Shown here one piece after another: positions 1-8,495 of a stretch of DNA of 64,000 bases (its first letter is position 1; the number at the start of each line of letters is the position of its first letter). The notes beneath the pieces were generated by a model. The model was not told the DNA's origin. It was given only the letters and a program-made list of their open reading frames with translations, and ran no database searches. The stretch is from Alcaligenaceae bacterium SAGV5. GTDB taxonomy: Bacteria; Pseudomonadota; Gammaproteobacteria; Burkholderiales; Burkholderiaceae_B. The stretch is taken from positions 2,046,001-2,110,000 of the forward strand of contig SPDP01000001.1 in the NCBI GenBank assembly GCA_009360345.1, in the 5' to 3' direction. The position numbers were made by a program, and so were the translations under genes.

Positions 1-1
1 C

Positions 2-778
2 AAACCCGGCGCGGCGGGCTTCATCGCCATCGAAACCGTCAAGCGCGCCGCGCCCGACGGCTATACCCTGCTGCAACTGGACAGCGCGCAGATGGCCGCG
101 CAGCCCTATCTGTTCAGCAAGCTTCCGTACGACCTGAAGCGCGATTTCACGCCGGTCACGACCTTGTTCCGCAACTATTTCTTCGTCGCGGTTCCCGCCG
201 ATAGCCGATACCGCAGCGTCGGCGACCTGATCGCCGACGCCAAGGCGGCCCCGGGGAACATCAACTACGGGTCATGGTTCGTGGGCAGCCCGGGGCACCT
301 GGGGGGCGCCATGCTTGACCAGGCGGCGGGCACGACGATGACGCACATCGCGTACAAGGAAATGTCCCAGCTTTACACCGCCGTGGCCGGCAGCCAGGTT
401 CCCTGGGCGTTCGGCACCATCGGAAGCATGAACGCGCTCTACAAGGGTGGCAAGCTCAGGCTGCTGGCGGCAGCGGCTCCCTCGCGGGTCCATGGGTTCG
501 AATCGGTTCCCACCATGGGCGAAGCCGGCGGGCCGCAAGGTTTCGAGCTCAGCGCCTGGGTAGGCATCCTGGCGCCCCAGGGCGTTCCGGATGCCGTCGC
601 CGCCAGGATCCGCCGCGACATCACCACGGCGCTGCAAGATCCGGAACTGCGGGAGCGCTACCTGCAACTGGCCTACGAACCGCTGGCGATGACGCCCGAG
701 CAGTTCCAATCCCAGCTTGACGCCGATTCGCGCCGGTATGCGCAGATCATCAAGCGCCTGAACATTTCCCTGGACTAG
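2..778 (+). CDS. Bug/TctC-family periplasmic solute-binding protein, 5'-truncated
   Basis: The frame is open from base 2 and ends at TAG 776-778, so 258 C-terminal residues are visible and the signal peptide and first strand lie outside the window. The visible part starts in the family's conserved KPGA..G segment, followed by APDGYTLL, and continues with the usual Bug-fold pattern (APQGVP late in the protein, ending in a short helix and NISLD). Family knowledge: these proteins bind carboxylates in the periplasm, often without a linked tctAB permease. The stop lies 9 bases before a benzoylformate-decarboxylase-like gene, so the natural inference is that it captures the substrate, or a precursor, of that enzyme. 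The ligand cannot be read from sequence. Confidence 0.93.
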   Translation, partial: KPGAAGFIAIETVKRAAPDGYTLLQLDSAQMAAQPYLFSKLPYDLKRDFTPVTTLFRNYFFVAVPADSRYRSVGDLIADAKAAPGNINYGSWFVGSPGHLGGAMLDQAAGTTMTHIAYKEMSQLYTAVAGSQVPWAFGTIGSMNALYKGGKLRLLAAAAPSRVHGFESVPTMGEAGGPQGFELSAWVGILAPQGVPDAVAARIRRDITTALQDPELRERYLQLAYEPLAMTPEQFQSQLDADSRRYAQIIKRLNISLD

Positions 779-787
779 GGGGCTGGC

Positions 788-2386
788 GTGGCGAAGGTGT
801 TTTGTGTGCGGGATGCTGTCTACGGTTTCTTGCGGGAGGCAGGAATCCGCCATGTGTTCGGCAATCCGGGATCGACCGAGCTGCCGTTCTTCCGGGACTT
901 TCCTTCCGACTTCAGCTATGTGCTGGGTTTGCACGAATCCATCGTGGTGGGCATGGCCGACGGCCATGCCCAGGCGTCGCGGCGCCCGTCGTTCGTGAAC
1001 CTGCACTCGGCCGCCGGTGTCGGCAATGCCATGGGAGCGATCTTCACCGCTTTCAAGAACCATACGCCCATGGTGATCACGGCAGGACAGCAGGCGCGCT
1101 CCATGCTGCCCTATGACCCTTTCCTGTATTCGGAACGGGCGACGGAACTGCCTCGGCCTTACGTGAAATGGGCCGCCGAACCCGCGCGCGCCGAGGATGT
1201 GCCGCGGGCGATTGCCCGCGCCTACCACGTGGCGATGATGCCGCCGCGGGGACCGGTGCTCGTCTCGGTGCCCGCCGACGACTGGGACCGGCCCGCCGAA
1301 CCGGTGCCGCTGCGCGCGGTGAGCCAGGCGGTGCGCCCGGACGCCGGCCTGCTGGGACGCATGGCCGAAGGCATGGGCGCCTGCGAGCGGCCCGCCATCG
1401 TCGTGGGCGATGCCGTGGACCGCGCAGGCGCGTGGGAGGCCGTGCTCGATCTGGCCGGACGCCAGCGCGCCAGGGTCTATGCCGCCCCCATGTCCGGGCG
1501 CTGTAGTTTTCCCGAAGACCATCCGCTGTTCGGCGGCATCCTGCCCGCGATGCGCGACGCATTGCGCCGGCAACTGGCCGGGCATGACGCGGTGCTGGTG
1601 CTGGGCGCGCCCGCCTTCACCTACCACGTCGAAGGCGAGGGACCGTTCGTGGAGCCGGGCACGGCGCTGTTTCTCATCGTCGACGAGCCGGACACGGCGG
1701 CGTGGGCGCCCGTGGGCCTGGCGGCGGTCGGCAGCCTGCGCGAATCGGTGCAGGAGCTGGCCGCCTTGTCGCCGCACAGCGCCCGCGCCCTGCCTCCGCC
1801 ACGCGCGCCGGTGCCCGCCGCCGCACCGCCCCATGCCGGCGAGCGGATGTCGATCGCCTACGTGCTGCAGACCCTGAGCGAAGTCCGCCGGCGCGACGAC
1901 GTCATCCTGGAGGAGGCCGCGAGCGCCCGGCCTGTCTTGCAGCGCTACCTGCCGATCTACGAGAGCCACGGCTACTACGCTTGCAGCAGCGGCGGGCTGG
2001 GCTTTGGCATGGCGGCGGCGGTAGGACTGGCCATGGGCAACCGGGACAGGCATGTGATCGGCGTGGTGGGAGACGGATCCTCCATGTACGCCTTCCAGGC
2101 CCTGTGGACGGCGGCGCAACTGCGGTTGCCATTGACATTGATCATTCTGCGCAACCGCCGCTACGCCGCCCTGGAGCATTTCGCTCCGGTGTTCGGTTTC
2201 GCCGAGGGCGAACGGGTGCCGGGCACGGCCCTGCCCGGGCTCGACTTCGTGAAGCTGGCGCAGGCGATGGACTGCGATGCGCGCCGCATCGGCGGGGAGA
2301 CCGACCTGCGCGCGGCGCTGGATGCCGCGATCGGGTCGGCACGACGGGCCGAGCGGCCGCTTGTATTGGAAATCGAGGTTGCCTAG
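788..2386 (+). CDS. mdlC: ThDP-dependent decarboxylase, benzoylformate decarboxylase type
   Basis: A 532-residue ThDP enzyme starting at GTG. The N-terminus follows benzoylformate decarboxylase closely: GNPGSTELPF, then the ThDP-activating Glu (about residue 50, in LHESIVVG), then NLHSAAGVGNAMGA. The residues matching the known catalytic Ser26, Glu47 and His70 are Ser29, Glu50 and His73, and a YH pair is kept in the middle domain (AFTYHVEG) where the second catalytic His sits. The C-terminal ThDP/Mg motif begins VGDGSSMYAF and ends near LRNRRY. Expected reaction: non-oxidative decarboxylation of an aryl 2-oxo acid to an aldehyde. The aldehyde dehydrogenase immediately downstream would oxidise the product. 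The exact substrate (benzoylformate or a substituted or other 2-oxo acid) is inferred. Confidence 0.85.
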   Translation: MAKVFCVRDAVYGFLREAGIRHVFGNPGSTELPFFRDFPSDFSYVLGLHESIVVGMADGHAQASRRPSFVNLHSAAGVGNAMGAIFTAFKNHTPMVITAGQQARSMLPYDPFLYSERATELPRPYVKWAAEPARAEDVPRAIARAYHVAMMPPRGPVLVSVPADDWDRPAEPVPLRAVSQAVRPDAGLLGRMAEGMGACERPAIVVGDAVDRAGAWEAVLDLAGRQRARVYAAPMSGRCSFPEDHPLFGGILPAMRDALRRQLAGHDAVLVLGAPAFTYHVEGEGPFVEPGTALFLIVDEPDTAAWAPVGLAAVGSLRESVQELAALSPHSARALPPPRAPVPAAAPPHAGERMSIAYVLQTLSEVRRRDDVILEEAASARPVLQRYLPIYESHGYYACSSGGLGFGMAAAVGLAMGNRDRHVIGVVGDGSSMYAFQALWTAAQLRLPLTLIILRNRRYAALEHFAPVFGFAEGERVPGTALPGLDFVKLAQAMDCDARRIGGETDLRAALDAAIGSARRAERPLVLEIEVA

Positions 2387-2441
2387 GGCCTGTTCGAGGC
2401 GCCTTCTGGTGTCGACAGGCCCTGGCCTGGGAGAATCTGAG

Positions 2442-3905
2442 TTGAAAGAAATCCAGTTGTTGATCGATGGACGGTGGCGCGAAGGCCATTCGGCCGAACG
2501 GTTCGTCCGCCGTTGCCCCCTCGACGGGAGCGAAGCCACGTGGGCGGCGGCCGCGACGGCCGAAGATGCCGTGGCCGCCGTCGAGGCGGCCGGCCGGGCG
2601 CAGGCCGCCTGGTCCGGCGCCGGGCCCTCGCAGCGGCGCGCGGTGCTCGAACGGGCCGCGCAAGGCATCGGCACGCGCAAGAATGCGTTGATCGAAGCCA
2701 TGATGGAGGAAACCGGCGCGGGCCGCCTCTGGTCCGAATTCAATGTACTCCAGGCGCAGGTCATGGTGCGCGAGGCGGCGGCAGCCACCACGCGCGTCAG
2801 TGGCGAGGTCATTCCCTCGGACGTGCCCGGCAGCCTCGCCATGGCGGTGCGGCAGCCTGCCGGCGTCGTTCTGGGCATCGCTCCGTGGAATGCACCGGCC
2901 ATCCTCGGGGTACGGGCCATCGCCATGCCGCTCGCGTGCGGCAATACCGTCGTCCTCAAGGGGTCGGAGATCTGCCCGCGGGTACATGCGCTGATCGCGG
3001 AAGCCTTTCACGAGGCGCTTGTCGAGGCGGGCATGCCCGGGGCCGCGATCAACTACATCGTCCACGCGCCTGCCGCGGCGGGCGAGGTGGTCGAGGCCAT
3101 GGTTGCCCACGCCGCGGTCCGGCGGGTGAATTTCACGGGCTCGACACGGGTTGGGCGTCTCATTGCCGCCAGTTGCGCGCGGCACCTCAAGCCCGTGCTG
3201 CTGGAGCTCGGCGGAAAAGCTCCGCTTGTCGTGCTGGCCGACGCGGATCTGGATGCCGCGGCGCAGGCCGCCGCCTTCGGGGCCTATCTGCATTCGGGCC
3301 AGATCTGCATGTCGACGGAGCGCCTGATCGTGGACGCGAGCGTGGCGGACGAATTCGCCGCACGCCTGGCAGGCCGGATCTCGGGCCTGGTGCCGCGGGA
3401 CCCGCGACAGGCGGACAGCGTGCTCGGAGCGGTCGTGGATGCCGAGACGGTCCATCGCTGCAACCGCATGATCGACGATGCCCTCGCCAAGGGAGCGGTC
3501 CTGGTGCATGGGGGCAAGGCGGACTCGCCGCTGATGGCGCCCGTGCTGCTGGACAGGGTCACCGCCGAGATGGCGATCTATCGCGAGGAATCCTTCGGGC
3601 CGGTCAAGGGCATTGTCCGCGTCGATGGCCCCGAGCAGGCGATCCGCTGCGCCAACGACACCGAGTACGGACTGTCCTCGGCGATCTTCAGCCGGGACCT
3701 CGCCGCCGCCCTGGCGCTGGCAAGGCGTATCGATTCGGGTATCTGCCACATCAACGGCCCGACCGTGCACGATGAGCCGCAGATGCCGTTCGGCGGCGTC
3801 AAGGCCAGCGGTTTCGGCCGTTTTGGCGGCACGGCCGGAATCGATGCGTTCACCGACCTGCGCTGGATCACGGTGCAGACAGGCCCGCGCAGCTATCCCT
3901 TCTGA
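2442..3905 (+). CDS. NAD(P)-dependent aldehyde dehydrogenase (aromatic aldehyde type)
   Basis: A 487-residue aldehyde dehydrogenase. I chose TTG 2442 because GGGAGA sits about 7 bases upstream and the family's usual N-terminus (LLIDGRWREG) follows; GTG 2409 is a possible longer start. Catalytic residues are present: Asn150 in APWNAP, Glu255 in LLELGGK and nucleophile Cys289 in SGQICMSTERLIV. That last segment resembles vanillin and salicylaldehyde dehydrogenases. It lies 55 bases behind the benzoylformate-decarboxylase-like gene, so it most likely oxidises that enzyme's aldehyde (benzaldehyde or a ring-substituted analogue) to the acid. Cofactor preference cannot be decided from the sequence. 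Confidence 0.9.
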   Translation: MKEIQLLIDGRWREGHSAERFVRRCPLDGSEATWAAAATAEDAVAAVEAAGRAQAAWSGAGPSQRRAVLERAAQGIGTRKNALIEAMMEETGAGRLWSEFNVLQAQVMVREAAAATTRVSGEVIPSDVPGSLAMAVRQPAGVVLGIAPWNAPAILGVRAIAMPLACGNTVVLKGSEICPRVHALIAEAFHEALVEAGMPGAAINYIVHAPAAAGEVVEAMVAHAAVRRVNFTGSTRVGRLIAASCARHLKPVLLELGGKAPLVVLADADLDAAAQAAAFGAYLHSGQICMSTERLIVDASVADEFAARLAGRISGLVPRDPRQADSVLGAVVDAETVHRCNRMIDDALAKGAVLVHGGKADSPLMAPVLLDRVTAEMAIYREESFGPVKGIVRVDGPEQAIRCANDTEYGLSSAIFSRDLAAALALARRIDSGICHINGPTVHDEPQMPFGGVKASGFGRFGGTAGIDAFTDLRWITVQTGPRSYPF

Positions 3906-3912
3906 CGCGCGG

Positions 3913-4833
3913 TCAGGACCGGGTCCGGGCCAGGATGCTGCGCAGCATGTCCACGAGCTTCAACGCCGCCGGCGACAGCGCGTGGCCGGGCAGCGTCACG
4001 ATCGCCATGCTGCGGACCAGGGTGGGGCGGACGATGCGCAGCTTCTGCACGCCGGGGCCGAGCGTGCGCGGCAGCGCGGTCGCGGGCAGGATGGCGGCGC
4101 CCAGGCCCGCCGTCGCCATGGAGATCAGCGTCTGCGAGTGCATGAACTGGAATCGCGTGGCCAGGTGCAGCCCCTGCGCGGCCATCGCTTCCTCGACGAG
4201 CGTGCGCAGCGCGGTGCCCTGCTCGAGCACCAGCAGGGGCATGGCCGCCAGGGCCTTGAGCGAGATGGTCTTGCGGTCGCCGTCCAACAGTGCGCGGGGC
4301 ACCAGCGCGACCAGCTCGTCGGTCAGCAGCGGCTCGAAGCGGAACTCGGGCGAACCGGTCATCACGCTGATGCCGAAGTCCACTTCCCGCTTCCTGACGC
4401 TGTCGAACAGCGCGGCCGCGGTGATCTCGCGCACGAAGACCTGGATGCCGGGGTACTGGCTCTGGAAAGCCGCCAGCACGTCGCCCAGGTAGGCGCCGGC
4501 GATGGTGGGCGCGCATGCGAGCGCGATGCGCCCGCGCTGGACGTCGGCGGCTTCCTGGATCGCCTGCAAGCCGCCTTCCACTTCCTGCAAGGCGCGGCGG
4601 ACGCATTGAAGCAGTTGCTCGCCCTCGCGCGTCAGGCTGACCTGACGCGTCGTCCGATGGAACAGCGGCACCCCCAGTTGTTCTTCCAGGCGGCGGATCT
4701 GGCCGCTGACCGCCGAGCCGGACCGGTGGGCGCGCCCGGCGGCGGTACGGAAGCTCCGGCTCTCGCCCACCAGCATGAAGGTGTGCAGCAGTTTCAGGTT
4801 GACCGTGGAGATCGGGTCGCCGGGTCTGGCCAT
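3913..4833 (-). CDS. LysR-family transcriptional regulator
   Basis: A 306-residue LysR regulator. The winged helix-turn-helix occupies about residues 10-68 (LKLLHTFMLVGESRSFRTAA, then SAVSGQIRRLEEQLGVPLFHR), followed by the linker helix and a two-lobed effector domain. It is divergent from the Bug / aldolase / hydratase unit that begins at 5021, the classic arrangement for a LysR activator of a neighbouring catabolic operon. A dyad suited to LysR binding lies in the shared spacer (4891-4907). Its 3' end converges on the aldehyde dehydrogenase with only 7 bases between the two stops. The inducer is unknown, probably the substrate or intermediate of the divergent pathway. Confidence 0.93.
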   Translation of the reverse strand: MARPGDPISTVNLKLLHTFMLVGESRSFRTAAGRAHRSGSAVSGQIRRLEEQLGVPLFHRTTRQVSLTREGEQLLQCVRRALQEVEGGLQAIQEAADVQRGRIALACAPTIAGAYLGDVLAAFQSQYPGIQVFVREITAAALFDSVRKREVDFGISVMTGSPEFRFEPLLTDELVALVPRALLDGDRKTISLKALAAMPLLVLEQGTALRTLVEEAMAAQGLHLATRFQFMHSQTLISMATAGLGAAILPATALPRTLGPGVQKLRIVRPTLVRSMAIVTLPGHALSPAALKLVDMLRSILARTRS

Positions 4834-4890
4834 GGGAGTTCGCCTGGTTGCGCGGATGAAAGGATTGTACGGAAAATCTTCTCAATCCTA

Positions 4891-4907
4891 ACAATAATCG
4901 CGATTGT
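4891..4907. promoter_or_regulatory. Candidate LysR operator in divergent spacer
   Basis: ACAATAATCGCGATTGT, with a perfect 10-bp inner palindrome AATCGCGATT (4896-4905), lies 58 bases upstream of the LysR start in the otherwise feature-poor 187-base spacer between the LysR gene and the Bug gene at 5021. Its AT-rich dyad form fits LysR boxes. Assignment is by position and symmetry only. Confidence 0.45.
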
Positions 4908-5020
4908 CGTTCCACCAGGCGCTTCCTACACTGCGCGGCATGGACACCGCACGATGCCCGCGACCGGCCGGCACGATGCGCGAGCGGGCCGTCCAGGCCC
5001 GCGCCTTCTGGAGACAAGCC

Positions 5021-6013
5021 ATGAACCGTTCACGATCCTTCGGACTCCTGTTGTCCGCGCTTGCAGCGTCCCTGCTCGCGGCCGCGCCGGCCGCCGGCCA
5101 GGGCGGCTATCCCACCAAGCCCATCCGCATCATCGCCCCCTTCCCGCCCGGCAATTCCTCCGACGTCGCCGCGCGCTTCCTGGGCGAACAGTTGGCCGCG
5201 CGGCTCGGGCAGCCGGTGGTGGTCGAAAACAAAGTCGGCGCCTCGGGGCAGGTCGGCGCGGCCTATGTGGCCAAGTCCGACCCCGACGGCTATACGCTGC
5301 TGATGACCTCGACCTCGGCCACGATCAGTCCGGCCATCTACAAGTCGATCCCGTTCGACATCCTGGGCGACTTCTCGCCTGTCGTCCGGGTGGCCGTGGC
5401 GCCCATGGTGCTGCTGGTCAGGGCCGATGCGCCCTACGCCAGCCTGGAGGACTTCGTCGCGCAGCTGCGCAGCCATCCCGAGCGCTATACCTACGCCACG
5501 GCGGGCAGCGGCACGATCCAGCACCTGGCCATCGCCGCCTTCCTGTCCCGGCTGAAGACCGACGTGCTGGGCGTGCCCTACAAGGGCAGTCCGCAGGCGC
5601 TGACCGACCTCATAGGCGGCCAGGTGCAGTTCATGTTCGACGCCGTCCTCTCGGGCAAGCCCCATGTGGACTCCGGCCGGCTCAAGCCACTGGCCGTGGC
5701 CAGCCTGGCGCCCATCGCGCAGATGCCGGGCGTGCCGGCGGCCGCCCAGTCCGCCGTTGCGGAACTCAAGGACTTCGAGATCGAAGGCTGGGTCGGCCTG
5801 CTGGCCCCGCGGGGAACGCCGGGCGCGATCACGCAGCGCCTGAACCGTGAGATCGTGGCCGTCCTGACCTCGCCCGATATGCGCGAGCGGCTGGCCAAGG
5901 CCAACATCGCCGCCGCCCAGGCCAACACGCGGGAAGAGTTCTCCCGCTTCCTGCGCAACGACGCACAGCGCTGGAAAGACATCGTGACCGCCGCCCGGAT
6001 CCCCCAGGAATGA
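5021..6013 (+). CDS. Bug/TctC-family periplasmic solute-binding protein
   Basis: A 330-residue secreted binding protein. Start ATG 5021 is chosen because GGAGA precedes it and a clean Sec signal peptide follows (MNRSRS, a leucine/alanine core, then APAAGQ as the cleavage region). The mature protein opens with YPTKPIRIIAPFPPGNSSD, the signature first strand and carboxylate-binding loop of the family, and has VENKVGASG and DPDGYTLLM further on. It is the first gene of a unit with an RraA-like aldolase and an aconitase-type hydratase. By family knowledge it should bind a di- or tricarboxylate-like anion, and the neighbours suggest the ligand feeds the hydratase. No membrane permease is encoded nearby, as is common for Bug proteins. 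Confidence 0.93.
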   Translation: MNRSRSFGLLLSALAASLLAAAPAAGQGGYPTKPIRIIAPFPPGNSSDVAARFLGEQLAARLGQPVVVENKVGASGQVGAAYVAKSDPDGYTLLMTSTSATISPAIYKSIPFDILGDFSPVVRVAVAPMVLLVRADAPYASLEDFVAQLRSHPERYTYATAGSGTIQHLAIAAFLSRLKTDVLGVPYKGSPQALTDLIGGQVQFMFDAVLSGKPHVDSGRLKPLAVASLAPIAQMPGVPAAAQSAVAELKDFEIEGWVGLLAPRGTPGAITQRLNREIVAVLTSPDMRERLAKANIAAAQANTREEFSRFLRNDAQRWKDIVTAARIPQE

Positions 6014-6648
6014 CCATGCCCCCGGACACCGACGATATCGCCGCGCTGTGCGGCCTGCTGCGGCAGGCCTCGGCCGCGGCCGCCTACGAAGCCATGGAGC
6101 GCGGAGGACACATGTCACCCTCGCTGTCCGCCCTGGTGGCCGGCGTGCTGTGCGTGGGACCGGCCCATACCGTGCGCGCGCCCGCCGGCTACGGCGACGA
6201 GATCACGCGCGCGGCCGACGAAGCACCCGCCGGCTCGGTCATCGTGATCGACGTCGGCCCCGCTCCGGATGCCTGCACCTGGGGCGGCACGGGAACCTCG
6301 GTTGCCCAGCGCCGCGGCGTCTCCGGCGTGGTCAGCAACGGACGGGTCCGCGACCTGGCCGAGATACGCCGCGCGCGCTTCCCCGTGTTCGCGCGCGGCG
6401 CGGTCGCCTCCGGCTGGTCGGGCGGACGCCGGGGCGAAACGGGCGTCCCGGTATCGGTGGGGGGACGGCTGGTCCATGCCGGCGACATCCTCTGCGCCGA
6501 CGACGACGGCATCATCGTCATTCCGCGCGCCGGCGCCGCCCTTTTCCTGGACCGGCTGCGGGCACGCCTGGACTTCGAGCGCGAGGCCGCCCGCATCGTC
6601 GACGAAGGCGGGCGCTATGCCGACGTCATGGCCCGCAAGCCCGGCTGA
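6010..6648 (+). CDS. RraA-like / HMG-CHA aldolase family protein
   Basis: A 212-residue RraA-fold protein whose ATG overlaps the stop of the Bug gene (ATGA), so translation is coupled. Typical family segments are visible: the helix MSPSLSALV, the strand SVIVIDVG, the glycine-rich active-site segment SGVVSNGRVRDLAEI with its Arg-Asp pair, and GDILCADDDGIIVIPR near the end. Members of this family are either metal-dependent aldolases for 4-hydroxy-2-oxo diacids (HMG/CHA aldolase) or RNase E inhibitors. The catabolic context favours an aldolase or lyase role here. Position SNG replaces the DG seen in many aldolases, so the substrate may differ. Specific reaction unknown. Confidence 0.8.
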   Translation: MTMPPDTDDIAALCGLLRQASAAAAYEAMERGGHMSPSLSALVAGVLCVGPAHTVRAPAGYGDEITRAADEAPAGSVIVIDVGPAPDACTWGGTGTSVAQRRGVSGVVSNGRVRDLAEIRRARFPVFARGAVASGWSGGRRGETGVPVSVGGRLVHAGDILCADDDGIIVIPRAGAALFLDRLRARLDFEREAARIVDEGGRYADVMARKPG

Positions 6649-6660
6649 CACGATCCCGCC

Positions 6661-7944
6661 ATGAACCGCATCGACTCCAGGATCCCGCAGACGGGCGCCG
6701 AGAAAATCCTCGCGCGCGCCAGCGGCAAGCCCCATGTCCGCCCCGGCGACATCATCGCGCCGGAACCCGAGTTGGTAATCATCCACGACGGCTACGTGGA
6801 ATCCGCCTACAACGAATTGTCGAGCCTGGGATACCGCCGCGTCGCCCGGCCCGACCGCGTGATGTTCGTCACCGACCATGAAGTGGCCTACGCCAGCCCG
6901 GCCTCTGCCCTGCGCGCGCGCCGCATCCGCCAGATCGCCCGCGAGTGGAACGTCGGTCGCTTCTTCGACGCCGGCCGGGGCGGCCACGGACACCTCTTTC
7001 CGATCGAAACAGGCCTGGTGCGGGCGGGCATGTTCCTGTCCTGCTACGACATGCACGCCACGAACTTCGGCGCCGTCGGGGCGGTGGCCTGCGCGCCCGG
7101 CCCGGAGATCGTCTCGGTGCTCGCGACCGGCTCGGTCTGGGAACAGGTGCCCGCGACCGTGCGCCTGCGCCTGCAAGGCGCCACCGGACCGGCGCTGACC
7201 GCGCGCGACGTCGGCTTCCATGTCACCCGCCTCTTCGCCGACGGCCGGCTGCCCGCGCACGACAACCGCATCATCGAGTTCGCGGGCGATTATGCGGCCG
7301 CGCTGCCGCTGTCCGAGCGCGTCGCGCTCTGCAACTCGCTGACCGAGATCGGTGTCGCCAACGTCTGGTTCACTCCGCCCGCGCGGGTCGGCCACGGTTC
7401 GGTCCACGCCGGCGACGCCGACGCGCACGTCGAGGCGGACGTCGCGATCGACCTGCCCGGCCTCGCCCCGCAGGTCGCCCTGCCCGGCGGCCCGCACCTG
7501 GGCGTGGACGTGGACGATGTGGCCGGACGGCACGTGGACCACGCCTACATCGGTTCCTGCGGATCCGGCATGTACGAGGATTTCGCCGCGGCCGCGGATC
7601 TGCTGCGCGGCCGGCGCATCGCCGGCCATGTGCGCATGTTCATCGTCCCGGGCACCGTCGAGACCTCGCTGCGCCTGGCGCGCGACGGGCTCTCGGAAGT
7701 GTTCCAGGAGGCTGGGGCGATGCTGCTTCCCCCCGGCTGCGGCCCCTGCGCGGGCGGCGTGATGGGCCCCCTGGCCGATGGCGAGACGTCCATTTCCACC
7801 GCCGCGACCAACCACGCCGGCCGTTTCGGCGCGAAGGCTGCCCAGGCCTACCTGGGCAGTCCGCTGACGGTGGCGGCATCGGCACTGGCCGGCCGCATCG
7901 CCGATCCACGCGCCCTGCTGCAAGAACGGGAGCAGATCCGGTGA
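6661..7944 (+). CDS. Aconitase/IPM-isomerase family hydratase, large subunit
   Basis: A 427-residue member of the aconitase superfamily, LeuC/homoaconitase-like. The three 4Fe-4S ligands are seen as the Cys in IGSCGSG (about residue 303) and the two Cys in PPGCGPCAGG (about 360-363). Other family segments are the region around CYDMHATNFGAVGA, equivalent to the LeuC substrate loop, and ATNHAGRFGAK towards the end. Together with the small subunit that overlaps it by 3 bases it should form a hydro-lyase or isomerase acting on an unsaturated or hydroxylated polycarboxylate. It is too divergent to name leuC: no leuA or leuB is nearby, and its partners are an RraA-like aldolase and a Bug protein. 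A catabolic hydratase is the best reading. Confidence 0.85.
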   Translation: MNRIDSRIPQTGAEKILARASGKPHVRPGDIIAPEPELVIIHDGYVESAYNELSSLGYRRVARPDRVMFVTDHEVAYASPASALRARRIRQIAREWNVGRFFDAGRGGHGHLFPIETGLVRAGMFLSCYDMHATNFGAVGAVACAPGPEIVSVLATGSVWEQVPATVRLRLQGATGPALTARDVGFHVTRLFADGRLPAHDNRIIEFAGDYAAALPLSERVALCNSLTEIGVANVWFTPPARVGHGSVHAGDADAHVEADVAIDLPGLAPQVALPGGPHLGVDVDDVAGRHVDHAYIGSCGSGMYEDFAAAADLLRGRRIAGHVRMFIVPGTVETSLRLARDGLSEVFQEAGAMLLPPGCGPCAGGVMGPLADGETSISTAATNHAGRFGAKAAQAYLGSPLTVAASALAGRIADPRALLQEREQIR

Positions 7945-8486
7945 CCGACACGATGCGACGGATCGGGCGCTGCCACGTATTCGGCAATGACATCCCCCTG
8001 GACGACGGCCTCATTCCCTTCGAGATGGCGATCCGCCGGATCGACGATCCGCGGCAACTCCAGCCCGAATTGCTCAGGATGGCGGACCCGGACTTCCCCG
8101 GGCGGGTGGCGCCGGGCGACATCGTCGTGGCCGGCGCGAACTTCGGCTGCGGCAAGCCGCATTTCCAGGGCTTCATCGCGATGGCGTCGCTGGGCCTGTC
8201 GGTGCTGTGCGTATCGATGCCCTACAAGACGCTGCGCGGCGCGATCTCGAAGGGCGTGCCGGTCATGGCCGGCCTGCCCGGCATCGATCAGGCCTTCCGC
8301 ACCGGCCACCGGCTGGACGTCGATTTCACGCGGGGTACGATCGTCAACCTGGATACGGGGCGGCGCCTCGACGTTCCGCCTTTGTCCCCGCTGCTGGCGG
8401 ACATTGTCCGGCGCGGCGGCACGCGCGGCACCCTGGCCGCCTGGCTGGATACCCATCCGGACATGCGCCTGCCCGCCGAGGCGTAA
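7941..8486 (+). CDS. Aconitase/IPM-isomerase family hydratase, small (swivel) subunit
   Basis: A 181-residue LeuD-like swivel domain. GTG 7941 overlaps the large-subunit stop (GTGA); ATG 7953 is an alternative start. The N-terminal segment GRCHVFGNDIPLDDGLIPF and the loop GANFGCGKPHFQ match the LeuD pattern, in which GxNFGxGSSRE carries the substrate-contacting Ser-Arg. Here the Ser-Ser-Arg is replaced by Lys-Pro-His, which implies a substrate different from isopropylmalate. It forms a two-subunit enzyme with the preceding gene. It ends the LysR-linked unit and converges on the flavoprotein at 8496 with a 9-base gap. Confidence 0.82.
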   Translation: MTDTMRRIGRCHVFGNDIPLDDGLIPFEMAIRRIDDPRQLQPELLRMADPDFPGRVAPGDIVVAGANFGCGKPHFQGFIAMASLGLSVLCVSMPYKTLRGAISKGVPVMAGLPGIDQAFRTGHRLDVDFTRGTIVNLDTGRRLDVPPLSPLLADIVRRGGTRGTLAAWLDTHPDMRLPAEA

Positions 8487-8495
8487 GGCGGGTGA

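Noticed and set aside
272..2959. An 895-codon open frame on the minus strand opposite the decarboxylase and aldehyde dehydrogenase genes
   Set aside because: It is a high-GC shadow frame: Arg/His/Gly/Ala-rich text without any domain, opposite two genes with complete catalytic motifs.
3613..5850. A 745-codon plus-strand frame spanning the LysR gene and part of a Bug gene
   Set aside because: It merges out-of-frame readings of three genes; no part resembles a protein family.
6661..8486. Calling the hydratase pair leuC and leuD
   Set aside because: The swivel subunit lacks the isopropylmalate Ser-Ser-Arg loop, leuA/leuB are absent, and the context is catabolic.
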